This document shows positions 30,487 through 40,650 of a DNA stretch of 45,231 nt, piece after piece. Position 1 is the first letter of the stretch; every line of letters starts with the position of its first letter. Source of the stretch: Podaxis mareebaensis (Eukaryota; Basidiomycota; Agaricomycetes; Agaricales; Agaricaceae); contig JAEUWP010000160.1 of the NCBI GenBank assembly GCA_018524725.1, positions 1-45,231 on the forward strand, in the 5' to 3' direction. The position numbers and the translations under genes were made by a program. The notes below the pieces were generated by a model, which was not told where the DNA came from, did not search any database, and worked only from the letters and a program-made list of their open reading frames with translations.

Positions 30487-32649
30487 ATGCTCAACAAACC
30501 TATTCCCTCCCCCCGCCGCACCCACCGCAAACGAATTTCTGCTCTCCGGCTCTCTTCCGATATTACTGCCACTCTACCTGAGTACCACCAGTCATCTACT
30601 AGTGTGCATCCCTGGCAACGACACGCCCAGGAAGCATCGCTTGAAGAAGATATCCCCTCAGATAAACCTCCAGATTATCCAGACAGCGCGGAAGAGGCCG
30701 ACGAGGACACCGACTCTGAAGACTATCGCGATCACTGTAATACTCTATTATTGCAACAGCAACCTCCTACAGGAACATCGACGACACTTCCACGTACACC
30801 ACACACGGCTCCGGTTACATCGCCACGTCGCAGACACCGCTTTCAACAACACAAACGGAAACATTCGGCTCCGCCACAACTTAACCTTAGTCTCAGTGAG
30901 ACGAGCCCTGTGGATCCATACCTGGACGCGCTTTTAGAACGCAGTGTGCATGCGCTAGAGATGTCAAATACGCTGCTGCAGAGCTCAATTACGACACAGA
31001 CGAGCTTGTCGACGGTACTTGCTTGTGACTCCCCTGCGGACCAGACGTTGGAGGCCAGAGCTGTGAACTTATCGGCGAGGATAAGAGGGAAGTGGGATAA
31101 GCAGGCTTCATGGATGGACGACTTAGAGGAGATTACGAAGAGGGTGGATAGTTTGTTGGGAGATGGACAGGACGTGTGTGAGGGTCGCGTTGAGGACGAT
31201 GGGTGGAGTACGGGTGGAGCGGATGGGGTTCGGGGCAGGAGGCGCTCATCGTTTACTTCAAATCTTGAGGCAGGGATAAGTTGCAGTCTCCCGGCTTCAG
31301 CATCACCTTTACAGTGTGGTCCACGGCCTCAACGTCGGCGTCCGTCCCTAGACCTGCGGGAAGCTGCTGCTGCAGAATCCTCGAGAGCCGCCCGGTTACG
31401 TTTATCTCATCGGACAAGAGACGACCTTGTCGCACCTCCACCTCGTGCACTCACTCAATACATCGAACCCGGCGCAGATCCTGCATTTATTACATTGCCT
31501 TCCACACTCGGTATACGTTCGGGTACATCGATATACCCGAACGCGGACTGGAATGCGTCCACGACGAGCCTACATTCATCTCCCGCGTTGCCAGTCGTTA
31601 CCGAGAAACCACTGCCCTCTTCGTCGACACCCGCATATACCAAGCTTGCATCTTTTATTATCAAACGTACTTCAAATTCCGCAAATGCCACGCCTTCTTC
31701 ATCGTTCACGTCTTCGTTTATGGTCAAGCGGAGAAACTCGAGCGCTGGAAGCTCAGAGCGAGGTCGACGCAAGGCCTCACCCCAACCCTCACCTCGGCGA
31801 TCATCTGAAATCACCCGCTCACATACATCCCCTGTAACACCATTATCACTTTCGCACCAGCATCGACCAATGACACCCACTGCCGAAGAATCTTCCTCCT
31901 CATCTGATGGTTATGTGGCAAAACAAACTATCTCGTGTCTGCGTAAAATCCTTGACGAGCAACCGGCGCCTGAAGATGCGAAGTCTGTCACGTCGTCGGC
32001 ATCCACGGCGGTCACATCGCCACGAAAACAGGCACCCATACCACTCACTCCGCCTCCTCCGGCCGTTTCTGGAACATCAACAGCAACAGCCTCGATATCG
32101 AGGATGTTGACCAAGAAGGTTCATCATGCGTCCACAAGACCACCGTCACCTCCAAGACAGAGTGCGATGAAAGGTTCGAGGCCTGCTACGCCTTCACCCA
32201 CTATTGCTGCTTCTCCTATGACGATCGGAGATACGTTGGTTGTACCTGAAGTGTCGGCAGGTGGTGTGAAGGGGTTACACTTAAGGCCTACCCAGACTCA
32301 GGTGCAAAGCGCACCCAGTTCGGGACGGTCTACTCCTAAAAGGATAAGCTTTGCGGAGTTGCCAGAGGCGCATGTGAGCTCGCGGCCGGAGAAGTTTAAA
32401 GGAAAGCGGAAGGCGAGGAGTAAGGAAACGGCTAAGGGAAAGAGGGATGAGGAGGGTGAAAGTGAGGAGGGCGGTGGTGGTGGGTGGTTTGCGGCTTGGT
32501 TTGGTCTGAATGCGGGACCGGGTACGAGTGGGTTGGCGTATGTGTCAAGGCAGGATGAGAGGATGGAGGATAGGATAAATCGGAACTGGGGTGGGAGGAT
32601 GGGTGGCGCTGGTGGCGGGTTTGGGTATTTGGATGAGTGGGGTGTGTAA
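30487..32649 (+). CDS. Large Ser/Thr/Pro/Arg-rich protein of unknown function
   Basis: A single uninterrupted frame of 720 residues, unusual next to its intron-rich neighbours. Most of it is low complexity and probably disordered. The one segment with conserved-looking order is about residues 130-230 (SLSETSPVDPYLDALLERS, then HALEMSNTLLQSS and a helical WMDDLEEITKRVDSLL), which could be a short coiled coil. Basic clusters RRRHRFQQHKRKH (about 115) and KFKGKRKARSKETAKGK (about 635) would suit nuclear targeting. SP and TP sites are very frequent, so phosphorylation is likely. The C-terminus is Gly/Trp-rich (GGGGGWFAAWFG). I do not recognise the family; the role is unknown. Confidence 0.75.
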   Translation: MLNKPIPSPRRTHRKRISALRLSSDITATLPEYHQSSTSVHPWQRHAQEASLEEDIPSDKPPDYPDSAEEADEDTDSEDYRDHCNTLLLQQQPPTGTSTTLPRTPHTAPVTSPRRRHRFQQHKRKHSAPPQLNLSLSETSPVDPYLDALLERSVHALEMSNTLLQSSITTQTSLSTVLACDSPADQTLEARAVNLSARIRGKWDKQASWMDDLEEITKRVDSLLGDGQDVCEGRVEDDGWSTGGADGVRGRRRSSFTSNLEAGISCSLPASASPLQCGPRPQRRRPSLDLREAAAAESSRAARLRLSHRTRDDLVAPPPRALTQYIEPGADPAFITLPSTLGIRSGTSIYPNADWNASTTSLHSSPALPVVTEKPLPSSSTPAYTKLASFIIKRTSNSANATPSSSFTSSFMVKRRNSSAGSSERGRRKASPQPSPRRSSEITRSHTSPVTPLSLSHQHRPMTPTAEESSSSSDGYVAKQTISCLRKILDEQPAPEDAKSVTSSASTAVTSPRKQAPIPLTPPPPAVSGTSTATASISRMLTKKVHHASTRPPSPPRQSAMKGSRPATPSPTIAASPMTIGDTLVVPEVSAGGVKGLHLRPTQTQVQSAPSSGRSTPKRISFAELPEAHVSSRPEKFKGKRKARSKETAKGKRDEEGESEEGGGGGWFAAWFGLNAGPGTSGLAYVSRQDERMEDRINRNWGGRMGGAGGGFGYLDEWGV

Positions 32650-33390
32650 GGCTGGGAGCTTATCCTTGTACTGGAGTTTAATGTTTCGTTACGACGCGAC
32701 ATGATAATGGATTGTGTTTGTTATTAATTTTGTTTTATACCGGTAGCACCTTTTACTATTTTTATTCGACTTGATTTCTTCGGATAGTGCTTTCCTTGCG
32801 TACCTAGGGACACATTAGTACCTACACTTTGTTGAAGAGAAGGTCATCTGTTGTAGTATATCTGCGCACCATGGAACAACTGAAATGCATTAGTAGTATG
32901 AGACCATGAGTAATTGACCTGCAAGGATTGGCATACTACATGAATCATATATAAAAAGGCATAAAACATAAACATAGGGGCATAAATCAGAGCATAGCTT
33001 GTCGTAGCGGCATAGGTATCATGTCGCAGATGCAAGAGCAAGGTGTTTAGAATGTTGATATGCAAGCCTAGGAATAAGAGTAATAAACAGGAGGATAAAC
33101 GAGGTGTAAGTAGATTTTACTGATAACACTGCGCAGAAACAAGGAAAACAATATACTACAGCAAGAGCGAGGGTGATGAGGATGATATAGTAGCCTGACC
33201 TATAGCGCCCACAAAACGTCCATTATATAAAGACAAAATAAAGGGAAAGGGAAAAAGAAAGACCGAACTAAAGGGAAGGGGATATGAGATTTGCGTTTAG
33301 AAAATTCAAATAGCACTTGGAGTTCAAGTATACCACGGTGAAGATAAAGCGAGGAACAGGAAGTATAGCCAATAAAACCCAAATCAATCA
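32650..33390. other. Convergent 3' intergenic region, 0.74 kb
   Basis: A/T-rich, between two convergent genes. No gene, RNA or repeat supported. Confidence 0.5.
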
Positions 33391-34668
33391 TTATAGGAGG
33401 AAAAAGAAGAAGAGAGTCCAAGCGAGGGCGACGGTGAAGAAGGAGATGAAGATGAGCTGAGTCATTGTTATTAGCCGAGGAGCGCTCAGCATTTCACGAT
33501 CTAATGCGATGGTGCCAGGCATGATACCACGCTGGGCCATCTCTACGTATCTTTGTGTCATCTCCCGGTCACGGCCAATCACGACAATCGGTCGATTATC
33601 ATCCTCGCTGTTGACGCTCTTCGTGGTAATTGTTCGTTTGATGAAAGAGTTTCGCAGTGCCTGAGGGAGGATTCGGATTGCTACACCGGGGTTTCGTGGG
33701 AGAACGTCGAGGACAGAAGTGTGGAGACCTTGGCGAGCGGCAGTTTCTTGGACTCGAGGGATGTCCTCGTAACGCACAGGAATTGCAACAATAACTGGGC
33801 TCACCATGACGGACCGCAGAACACGAAGGAACCCGCTGCCTTCGTAGTCATTGTCGTCGTCATCAACGTGGACTACAGACAGTGCTTGGACACTACCCTC
33901 GTCTTCGTATAGGGGCCGGAGTGCACTGGTTCGCTGGCGTTGTTGTTGGAATCGCTGTCGAGCCTCAAAAGCTGCTTGGGCGCGGAAGTGCGCTTCAGCA
34001 CGAGAGCCTTCGCGAATGGTGTGGCCATCAGAATCGATGAGCAGAGTTGGGACAAGTGATGCACTATCTCCCTCGGGCATTTCTGTGATTGCTGGTGGTG
34101 TGACCCATTCTTTGCGACGCTGTGCGTTCCATGGGCCAACTGCGGGGAGATCATCGGGGTGTGCAATAGGGACGTCAGGTCCAGGACGGGATATTGGTGA
34201 TGGGGAACGGGAGCGAGGTGGGGAACGAAGGGGGCTGGGTTGTTGGTCGATAACAACACTGAGGATACGGCGTAGGCTACCGGCCACGGATGTTCGAGCG
34301 TCTCCGCCTTTGTGTTTCTCCTTCTCGGACATGCCAGTCTCTGGCTGGTGCCCGAGATTGGTGGATGTTGATTTCCGTCGAAGTATTCGCTCGTTACGGC
34401 TTGTTGAGGGTTCTGGGGAGATGGGCGGGGAGGGAAGGGAGGGAAAGGACATCCCCTTCCTTGCAACTATCCCTCGTACAAATTCATGGTGGCCCTCATT
34501 CCAGAGTTGGAGGAGGATCTCGTTTAGCTTCTCGGGACTCGGACAGATCAACTTGCGGTTAGTGCGAGGGCCTTGCCAACTGTGCCCTCGCGTAGGACCG
34601 CCACAAGCTGAGCATATTTTCGGAGCCGAGTTTGGAGGTTGAGGAGAATGACCTGTCGATGAAACCAT
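33391..34668 (-). CDS. Tail-anchored protein with N-terminal Cys motif, function unknown
   Basis: Single frame of 425 residues. The N-terminus has CSACGGPTRGHSW and a third Cys at LICPSPEKL (about residues 19-43), which could bind a metal together with the His, though a fourth Cys is missing. Next is LNEILLQLWNEGHHEFVRG, probably a helix, and then a Ser/Pro/Arg-rich region (about 75-200) with many SP sites. A Gln/Arg-rich helix lies near 235. Residues about 290-395 look folded (VIVAIPVRYEDIPRVQETAA, then NRPIVVIGRDREM). The last 22 residues are a hydrophobic helix (LIFISFFTVALAWTLFFFFL) ending at the C-terminus, the pattern of tail-anchored membrane proteins. No family recognised; membrane association is the one well-supported property. 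Confidence 0.72.
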   Translation of the reverse strand: MVSSTGHSPQPPNSAPKICSACGGPTRGHSWQGPRTNRKLICPSPEKLNEILLQLWNEGHHEFVRGIVARKGMSFPSLPSPPISPEPSTSRNERILRRKSTSTNLGHQPETGMSEKEKHKGGDARTSVAGSLRRILSVVIDQQPSPLRSPPRSRSPSPISRPGPDVPIAHPDDLPAVGPWNAQRRKEWVTPPAITEMPEGDSASLVPTLLIDSDGHTIREGSRAEAHFRAQAAFEARQRFQQQRQRTSALRPLYEDEGSVQALSVVHVDDDDNDYEGSGFLRVLRSVMVSPVIVAIPVRYEDIPRVQETAARQGLHTSVLDVLPRNPGVAIRILPQALRNSFIKRTITTKSVNSEDDNRPIVVIGRDREMTQRYVEMAQRGIMPGTIALDREMLSAPRLITMTQLIFISFFTVALAWTLFFFFLL

Positions 34669-35639
34669 ACTAAAGGGAATGAAAGTCTAGCTACGTCATA
34701 TAATCAACTTCAACATGCCACTCACCTCCGGATCAGACTCGCTACTCAGGATAAACCAAAGAATATATTCACCTTGTGTTCGAGGGTGGTTCGGCGCGTC
34801 TTTGAATCTTGAAACTATGGACTTGAGCCTGACTTGTCTTTGTATTTGAGCTTGTAAACCCTTACTCTTTGAAGTATCTTGAGGAGGACCACAAGGAAAG
34901 GTGTGAAGAGTACGCGAAGTTATATGTGTCTGTACGTGTTGCGTGTGTTGCTACTGTTGCCAAAGAGACCGACGACGAAGTAAAAGAATGACCATGTCGA
35001 GGACAAGCTGGAGGACGGAGTACAAAGAACACCTTGTAATTCCACCCCTCAGTTAATCAACGTTGACCTACTTGGGAACCTTTGATCTGATTGGACAGGC
35101 GATAAGATGATGCGGCTTATGTAATGTGATCCACTAGCGTCGCTGCAACATTCAGACACTCCGCCTCTGGTTTCTGCTTGGACCGTGCCTATTGTCTCTC
35201 CGACTGTGTCATATAGATCGCCAGGCATGAAAATCTCCGAAAATGCAAGATGAAATGCTTTATATATCGCACTGTCTCTGGTCCACCGGGTTTGAGGACG
35301 TGTTTTCTCCCCCATCTTGTTCTGAGTGCTCGGAGAATGCATAGTCAACAATGCCACCCAACCAGACTGACTCGAATTTATGCGGGAAATCACCACCCAA
35401 CTTTGCCCTCAAGCGGTTTCGAGGCTCTCGCTCACGCCTATCTGTGTCCTAGGATTTGCGAGCCGTTGGACGAGGTCTGACACCGTTAATTCAACACAAC
35501 TTACTCCTATTCATCTTCGGTACTCTTTCGTCGACTCGGTCAACAAATAGAGCCTACAGAAGCACCAAGGGCATCCCCTGCATCTCCAAACGTGATGGAT
35601 ACTGTTCGTGCCCTCCCAGTATTCTCCAGTTTCGCAGTT
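34669..35639. other. Intergenic region, about 1 kb
   Basis: Upstream region of the tail-anchored gene, then DNA preceding the first arrestin-like pseudogene. The missing N-terminal part of that pseudogene may be hidden here but I could not align it. Confidence 0.4.
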
Positions 35640-36956
35640 GATTGGTGATGATGCTCCACCTTACGCTGCCCCTCATAGCTGCCAAGACGAAGTGCTCGTT
35701 GTTCTGTCATGGAGCACAAATTCTGCCTTAGAGAAGCTGGGCTACACTCAAGCTCGTTTCTCGCACCCCTCTTCTGGCTCCAAGGTCAGGACGCCGCATT
35801 TCAAAGCGGTGGGGGGATGAAGCAAAAGGAATCGTTGAACTCAACAATCCAATATTCAGAATATTCCTCTGCACGCAAGTCTCCATGCTCGTTATGATAA
35901 ACGAAGCGCTGAGGTTAGCCTCCAGCTGACCGGGAAAACGATTACTCGTTACCTTGATAACAGCACACGAGTAAGGGGACTATCATCTCCCTAACTACGT
36001 ACTCCTGTGTAACCGAAGGTGCCAGACACCAGTCCGTCATGCAGCCAAAAGTCCAATGAGAGGCTAGAAGGCTCACATCGACATGAAGACCCTATACACC
36101 CGTGACCTGTATGCCAAGGATTCTCTAGCCTCCAGCTTCCGAGGGTCGCCAGTTGGCATATAGCAAGGTGCCTTTCTTCCGAACCCTATTTGCGATCCGG
36201 CGGGATGGTATCCTTGTTGTATTCCGCTAGCCCAAGGGAGGTTCCGCGGCTTCTTTGAAACCAGGGGCAACTACAACATGAGCACAACGTTATTGACTCC
36301 CTCGACCCCTTGCTCGCGTTGAAAAGTTATTCTTGGCACAACCCACTTTCTCGGGCTCCCGGACCACTGGTTTACGCTTGTGCAGCTTTCCTATGTCTGT
36401 GGGACCATTATCCCATGCTATCTCAAGCCATTAAGTGCCGAAATCCGTGGACTGGGCGTCATCGTAGAGCCAAACACCTTCAATGTTCAACCCGCTCGCC
36501 AAATCAGGTATTACCATGATGTGAACCGCGCGTTGAGTTACCACAGCCCCAATGACACGCGCGACGAGGACGTCGATGCATCGCCAGAGCCGTCTGGTTG
36601 ACTGCTCCCAAGGAGACTCAATGGCGAGATCCACCTAAGTAAAGAGTTGCAATCGTCTTTTGGGTTCATATCATTCACTACCGAAGTAAGGACGCCCGTT
36701 TCATAGCAGAAATCAAGTTTCCCTAATCGATGTTCTTCAGCATGCTGTAGAGGTCATGCCCTTTCAAGCGACAGTATTCACCATCGAATCTACTACACTA
36801 CAAGGAGGAAAAGCGCACGAGTTGACAAGCTGTATCAAACCTCTGATGCTTCAAGCTATTCAGATTGCGAGTTTCCATCAACATAAGGCGCTGCCTATCG
36901 CTTTTACTGAACGCAAACTGGGGAGGTGGTTTGAAGATGCCCCACCTGATCGATGA
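35640..36956 (+). pseudogene. Arrestin-like gene relic, array copy 1
   Basis: Fragments follow the intact copy in order but in different frames. DDAPPYAAPHS corresponds to the YDPPRYSY segment; KLGYTQARF and then SKVRTPHF to the first arrestin strands; GDEAKGIVELNNPI to GDLVKGALELELDNPM. VTCMPRIL, a stop, then PPASEGRQLAYS matches VYMPKLVAPPASEMRQLAY. NPICDPAGWYP and then GRFRGFF match RDPVGWHP and GRFRD. LSYVCGTIIPCYLKPLSAE matches LCYTRGTVLPCYLRLSGVD. The C-terminal EVMPFQATVFT and QIASFHQHKALPIAFT match the last exon. Stops and frameshifts throughout, and exon 2 is barely traceable, so this is the oldest or fastest-decayed copy. Confidence 0.75.
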
Positions 36957-37407
36957 TTTTGGGTCGTATCTGGAGCAAAATTTCCGTTGGCGTCCTTTCC
37001 TCCTTGTTAATGATTTATTCGGCTTGGGGTTCTGCTTTTTTTGCATTTTCAGCGCGCTCGTGTTTCTGTACCTATGTATTTTTCACTCTCCACGACAAAG
37101 GCCCTGATGTCAATGTTTTAACAACGAAGGCCGTGGGAAATCTGAAAACACCCAGGGATTATTAGTATTGCCGCATTAACACACAAACTCTGCTTATAAG
37201 TTTAAGTCTTTGTACTTGCAAGCCTCCACAATCCAGTCCTGTCTACCTGGCCCAAGATGTAGCAACAGGGATACGTCGAGCAAATCAATGTAGCTGCTGA
37301 ATCGGCGCTTAGACCGTTAGCAACTGGGCGTTTCCAGGGGTGCCGAATGCTCGATATATCATAGCCCTGTGTTAGTGCCCTGTCGTCCGTCTTGTATACA
37401 TCCCTTC
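36957..37407. other. Spacer between array copies 1 and 2
   Basis: Upstream region of the intact arrestin-like gene; nothing else recognised. Confidence 0.4.
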
Positions 37408-39481
37408 ATGCTGACTGACACTATTCAGACGAGACGAGGGTTGCGCCCCCTGCCTCCGATACCAGTTCCTCCTGGTGCTCCGACGGAGAATCCGAACTCG
37501 CGAGAAGTGCAAGAACCCGTAGCGTCATGGCATAATCGTAACCGGGACAGTGTTCTTACAATTGCTTCTGGCAACACGATGCAGACCATGCTCCCTGCTT
37601 ATTCAAGCAACCTCGACCTCACTTCAACTGCACAGCACACGACTATTGCCCGGTCTAGAGAGTTGGACCAAGTGCCGCCCAGCTCTTCTGTGGTGCCTAA
37701 CTACGATCCCCCGCGGTACTCGTATATCCTCTCGCCCTCCCCTGAGAATCAAACGACACCAATAAATGCGACACTAGCATCGCGAGATCCGGCTTCGGAC
37801 CCTGGCGGGAGTAGCGCGGTTCCACAGAGACAGCAGCAGCAGCGCCCAAGCTTCGTCCGACACCGTTTGTATCTGAAGAAGAATGGCGCAGCGAAGCCGT
37901 GGGCGACGCTCAGGTTAACCAGTCGAGCGCCATTGCCAAATTCGAAAGTGAAGACACCGAGATTTATAGGTGGAGATCTTGTGAAGGGGGCTCTAGAGTT
38001 AGAGCTCGATAATCCAATGAGCGTGCAAAGCATAACAATTAACGTAAGTTCGGTGGATAACGCTCGTCGTACTACTGTCCGGATCTCAACACGGCTGGTC
38101 CTCTCTAGGTCAAGGGGAAGTTGATGACAAGTTACTTGGAGCGATCGACTTTCGAAGTCCGAGACTACGTTATCCTCGACCATCTGCATGAGCTGTACTC
38201 GAAGAAAGTACATGGAGATCCTGGGCATTGGGGACGATGCGACGTCTCAAAGAACAGAAAACCGGATGGAAAGATGCAAGGGTCGTATCATTTTCCGTTC
38301 TCCTTCGCCTTTCCAACGGAGGTTACGGTGGGCGATGGACAGAACTGGCTTCCTACAGCAACATACGAGCTCCCACCATCCTTTTCGGGGCAGAACTCGG
38401 ATGTGACTGTGAGATATGATGTAGGACTGGCTATTGGGCATGGAAAGATGAAGATGAGCAGCAGGAATGTGTTCTTGTCCTCCTCCCCGCGGCCAATTCT
38501 TGACGTTTGCATTCTTACAGGGTTAGCACGAATGCTGTTTACATGCCGAAGCTCGTGGCACCCCCTGCTTCAGAAATGCGACAATTAGCGTATAGAGAAG
38601 GTGCTGTTCTTCCGGGGCCAGAACGCGACCCTGTAGGCTGGCACCCCGTTCCTCCAGTAACTCTTTCAGGTCGATTTCGGGACCATGAAGCCCAAGTCAC
38701 CTCTGCCGTACGCACTCTACGTTCTGCTCGAAGTACTCTCGTCCCCTCACGCTTTTGAGTAGCTCTGGTTAGCAAAACCCGTACGTAGTTTTCCTACAAC
38801 TGGCACGAGTCGCAGTCACCTTTTTCAAGGCTAACACACCTTGAAGCTTTGTTACACTCGTGGAACGGTGCTTCCATGCTACCTGAGGCTCTCAGGAGTC
38901 GACTTCCATCTACTCGAGCACCTGGCCTCTCCGGAAAAGGTTGACCTTCAGCTCGTCCGATATCTCATGTTTTGCAAAGACGGAGGCCGTACTCCGAACA
39001 CCCCTCGTCAGAATATCGCAAACGACGAGGAGGTAGAGTCTATTGGGACAACAGTGTGGTGGAGACCGCCTAAATCTGATGCGCCCTCAGAACCTGGTAC
39101 TCGTTGGCTGGAAGGAGAAATACATCTTTCTAGAGACCTCCACCCCTCTTGCAATTATCCACGACTGATAATTGAGGTGCGCAAAACTTGCCTGCAAGGG
39201 ACTTCTCCCGTCACTGACACTGTCAATAGTACTACGTTGAGATGATGCCCTTCTCGTCGGACAGTTTTACGAGTAACAGTCAAGGAGATTCTCAACACCC
39301 TGTAACCAGGCAACCTGTGAAGATTGCTACATTCCACCAGTACGGTCCAGTACCAATACCCTTCACCACAAGGGATGAAGGTGAGGAAAGGGCCCGAAGG
39401 CGCATCCGCCGAACTAAGAAGGATGTTGAAGGAGGTCTCATGGAGAATATTTCGCGACCGCTTGAGGTCACCCTTTGGTAG
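37408..39481 (+). CDS. Arrestin-like domain protein, the intact array copy
   Basis: Six exons: 37408-38043, 38109-38470, 38521-38707, 38763-38780 (an 18-nt micro-exon coding LWLAKP), 38847-39176 and 39230-39481, giving 594 residues. The start at 37408 aligns with copy 3; an upstream in-frame ATG at 37369 is not shared. Residues 1-150 are Pro/Ser-rich. From about 150 the arrestin-N pattern appears: LYLKKNGAAKPWATLRL, FIGGDLVKGALELELDNP, ITINVKGKL, and YHFPFSFAFPTEV. The second half (VYMPKLVAPPAS, then LCYTRGTVLPCYLRLSG, and WLEGEIHLSRDLHPSCNYP) suits an arrestin-C fold. Fungal arrestin-like proteins are mostly adaptors that bring ubiquitin ligases to membrane transporters through PPxY motifs. 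The only similar motif here is DPPRYSY (NYDPPRYSY), so that role is open. Confidence 0.78.
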
Positions 39482-40650
39482 ACGGTGATAACGGGTTGAA
39501 GCTCGCACAACAAATCCGTACTAAGATGCGATGTCCCAGGCCATTTTACGGAACTACGCCCTTGGTTGGGGTGTATCTGCATTCACGTTATGTTTCTGAG
39601 CGTAGTGTGTTGTTGTCCAGTAAGTGTGATACATCGTGAAGGAAAAGGTTATCGCCCGTGTGCCCTTAAGTAGTGTATCCACACTTGTAGGCTCGCTTGT
39701 TTTCGTTTTACTTTGTATTTGATTTACTCGTTGGACCTCATGTAAAGGGGCTCTGGCACCTCAATATCGACGATGTACGGGTGCCACTTTGGGGTGGCAG
39801 TTGGACTTGGTCAGCCAACTGAGTTGTAACCATATTTCACGGATTCTCTTGACTCTGGTCAGCACTACCACGGCTGCGCAATGATTGGAGATGACTGACA
39901 GAGGCTAAGCACCTAGGACATTTCCGGGATTTTAATGCAATCAATGAATTCCGCTTTTGTATTCTGAATGCGTTCATGTTTCTTACCTGCGTGAGTCTTA
40001 AACCCAGTAACGAAGGCAGCATTGATAGAACGCCATTCGAAAGCGGACAAGACTGAATTATTAGAATGTACGCTACAAGCCGAGTCAGCGTCAACAGAAA
40101 CTACGAGGTGTTGACCACAGGCGCTCACCTCGGCGCCACGAAGATGTGGGGACGACCGAGTTCAGTACCATATGGGAGAAAAAAAAAGAGGAAAAAGCCT
40201 GTATGCTTATAACAAAAAAGCTTAAGTGGTATATCGCTGTACGAACGAGCCTGGGAGTATACTAAGCGGAGCCTACTCTTACAGAGGGATGGAAAAACGC
40301 AACAAACCGAAAAGGCAATAAGAGGCCAAAAATAGAAATGCAACCTCGTCATATCGCATCTCTCCCAACACGAATATCCCACTCGGTGACTTACGCCGAG
40401 GCTGAATCCTTTAGGCCTATGTGCTGTTTACATGCGAACAATCGAGGCTTCTTGCAAGGCCGTTCCCAGTATATAGCAGTCTCGCATTCGCGGGGTCGGC
40501 CCGAGCCAAAGTGAATACGCCAAGTCTACGACTCTCAGATTTCGTGTCTATATCTGTCTGCCCGAAGCGTGAGTCCTTGAGGGTGGGAAGAAACCTGGAT
40601 ATATTGCGATACTATCAACATCCTGTTATCCATTCCATGTACTCTCCCTT
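39482..40650. other. Spacer between array copies 2 and 3
   Basis: About 39,585-39,750 resembles the sequence after copy 3 (about 42,793-42,975), so the duplicated unit included 3' flanking DNA. No other gene supported. Confidence 0.5.

Noticed and set aside
33851..34642. Plus-strand open frame of 263 codons
   Set aside because: It is fully antisense to the tail-anchored protein, whose frame has a plausible domain layout and C-terminal membrane helix; the antisense frame is Ser/Arg-rich with no motif.
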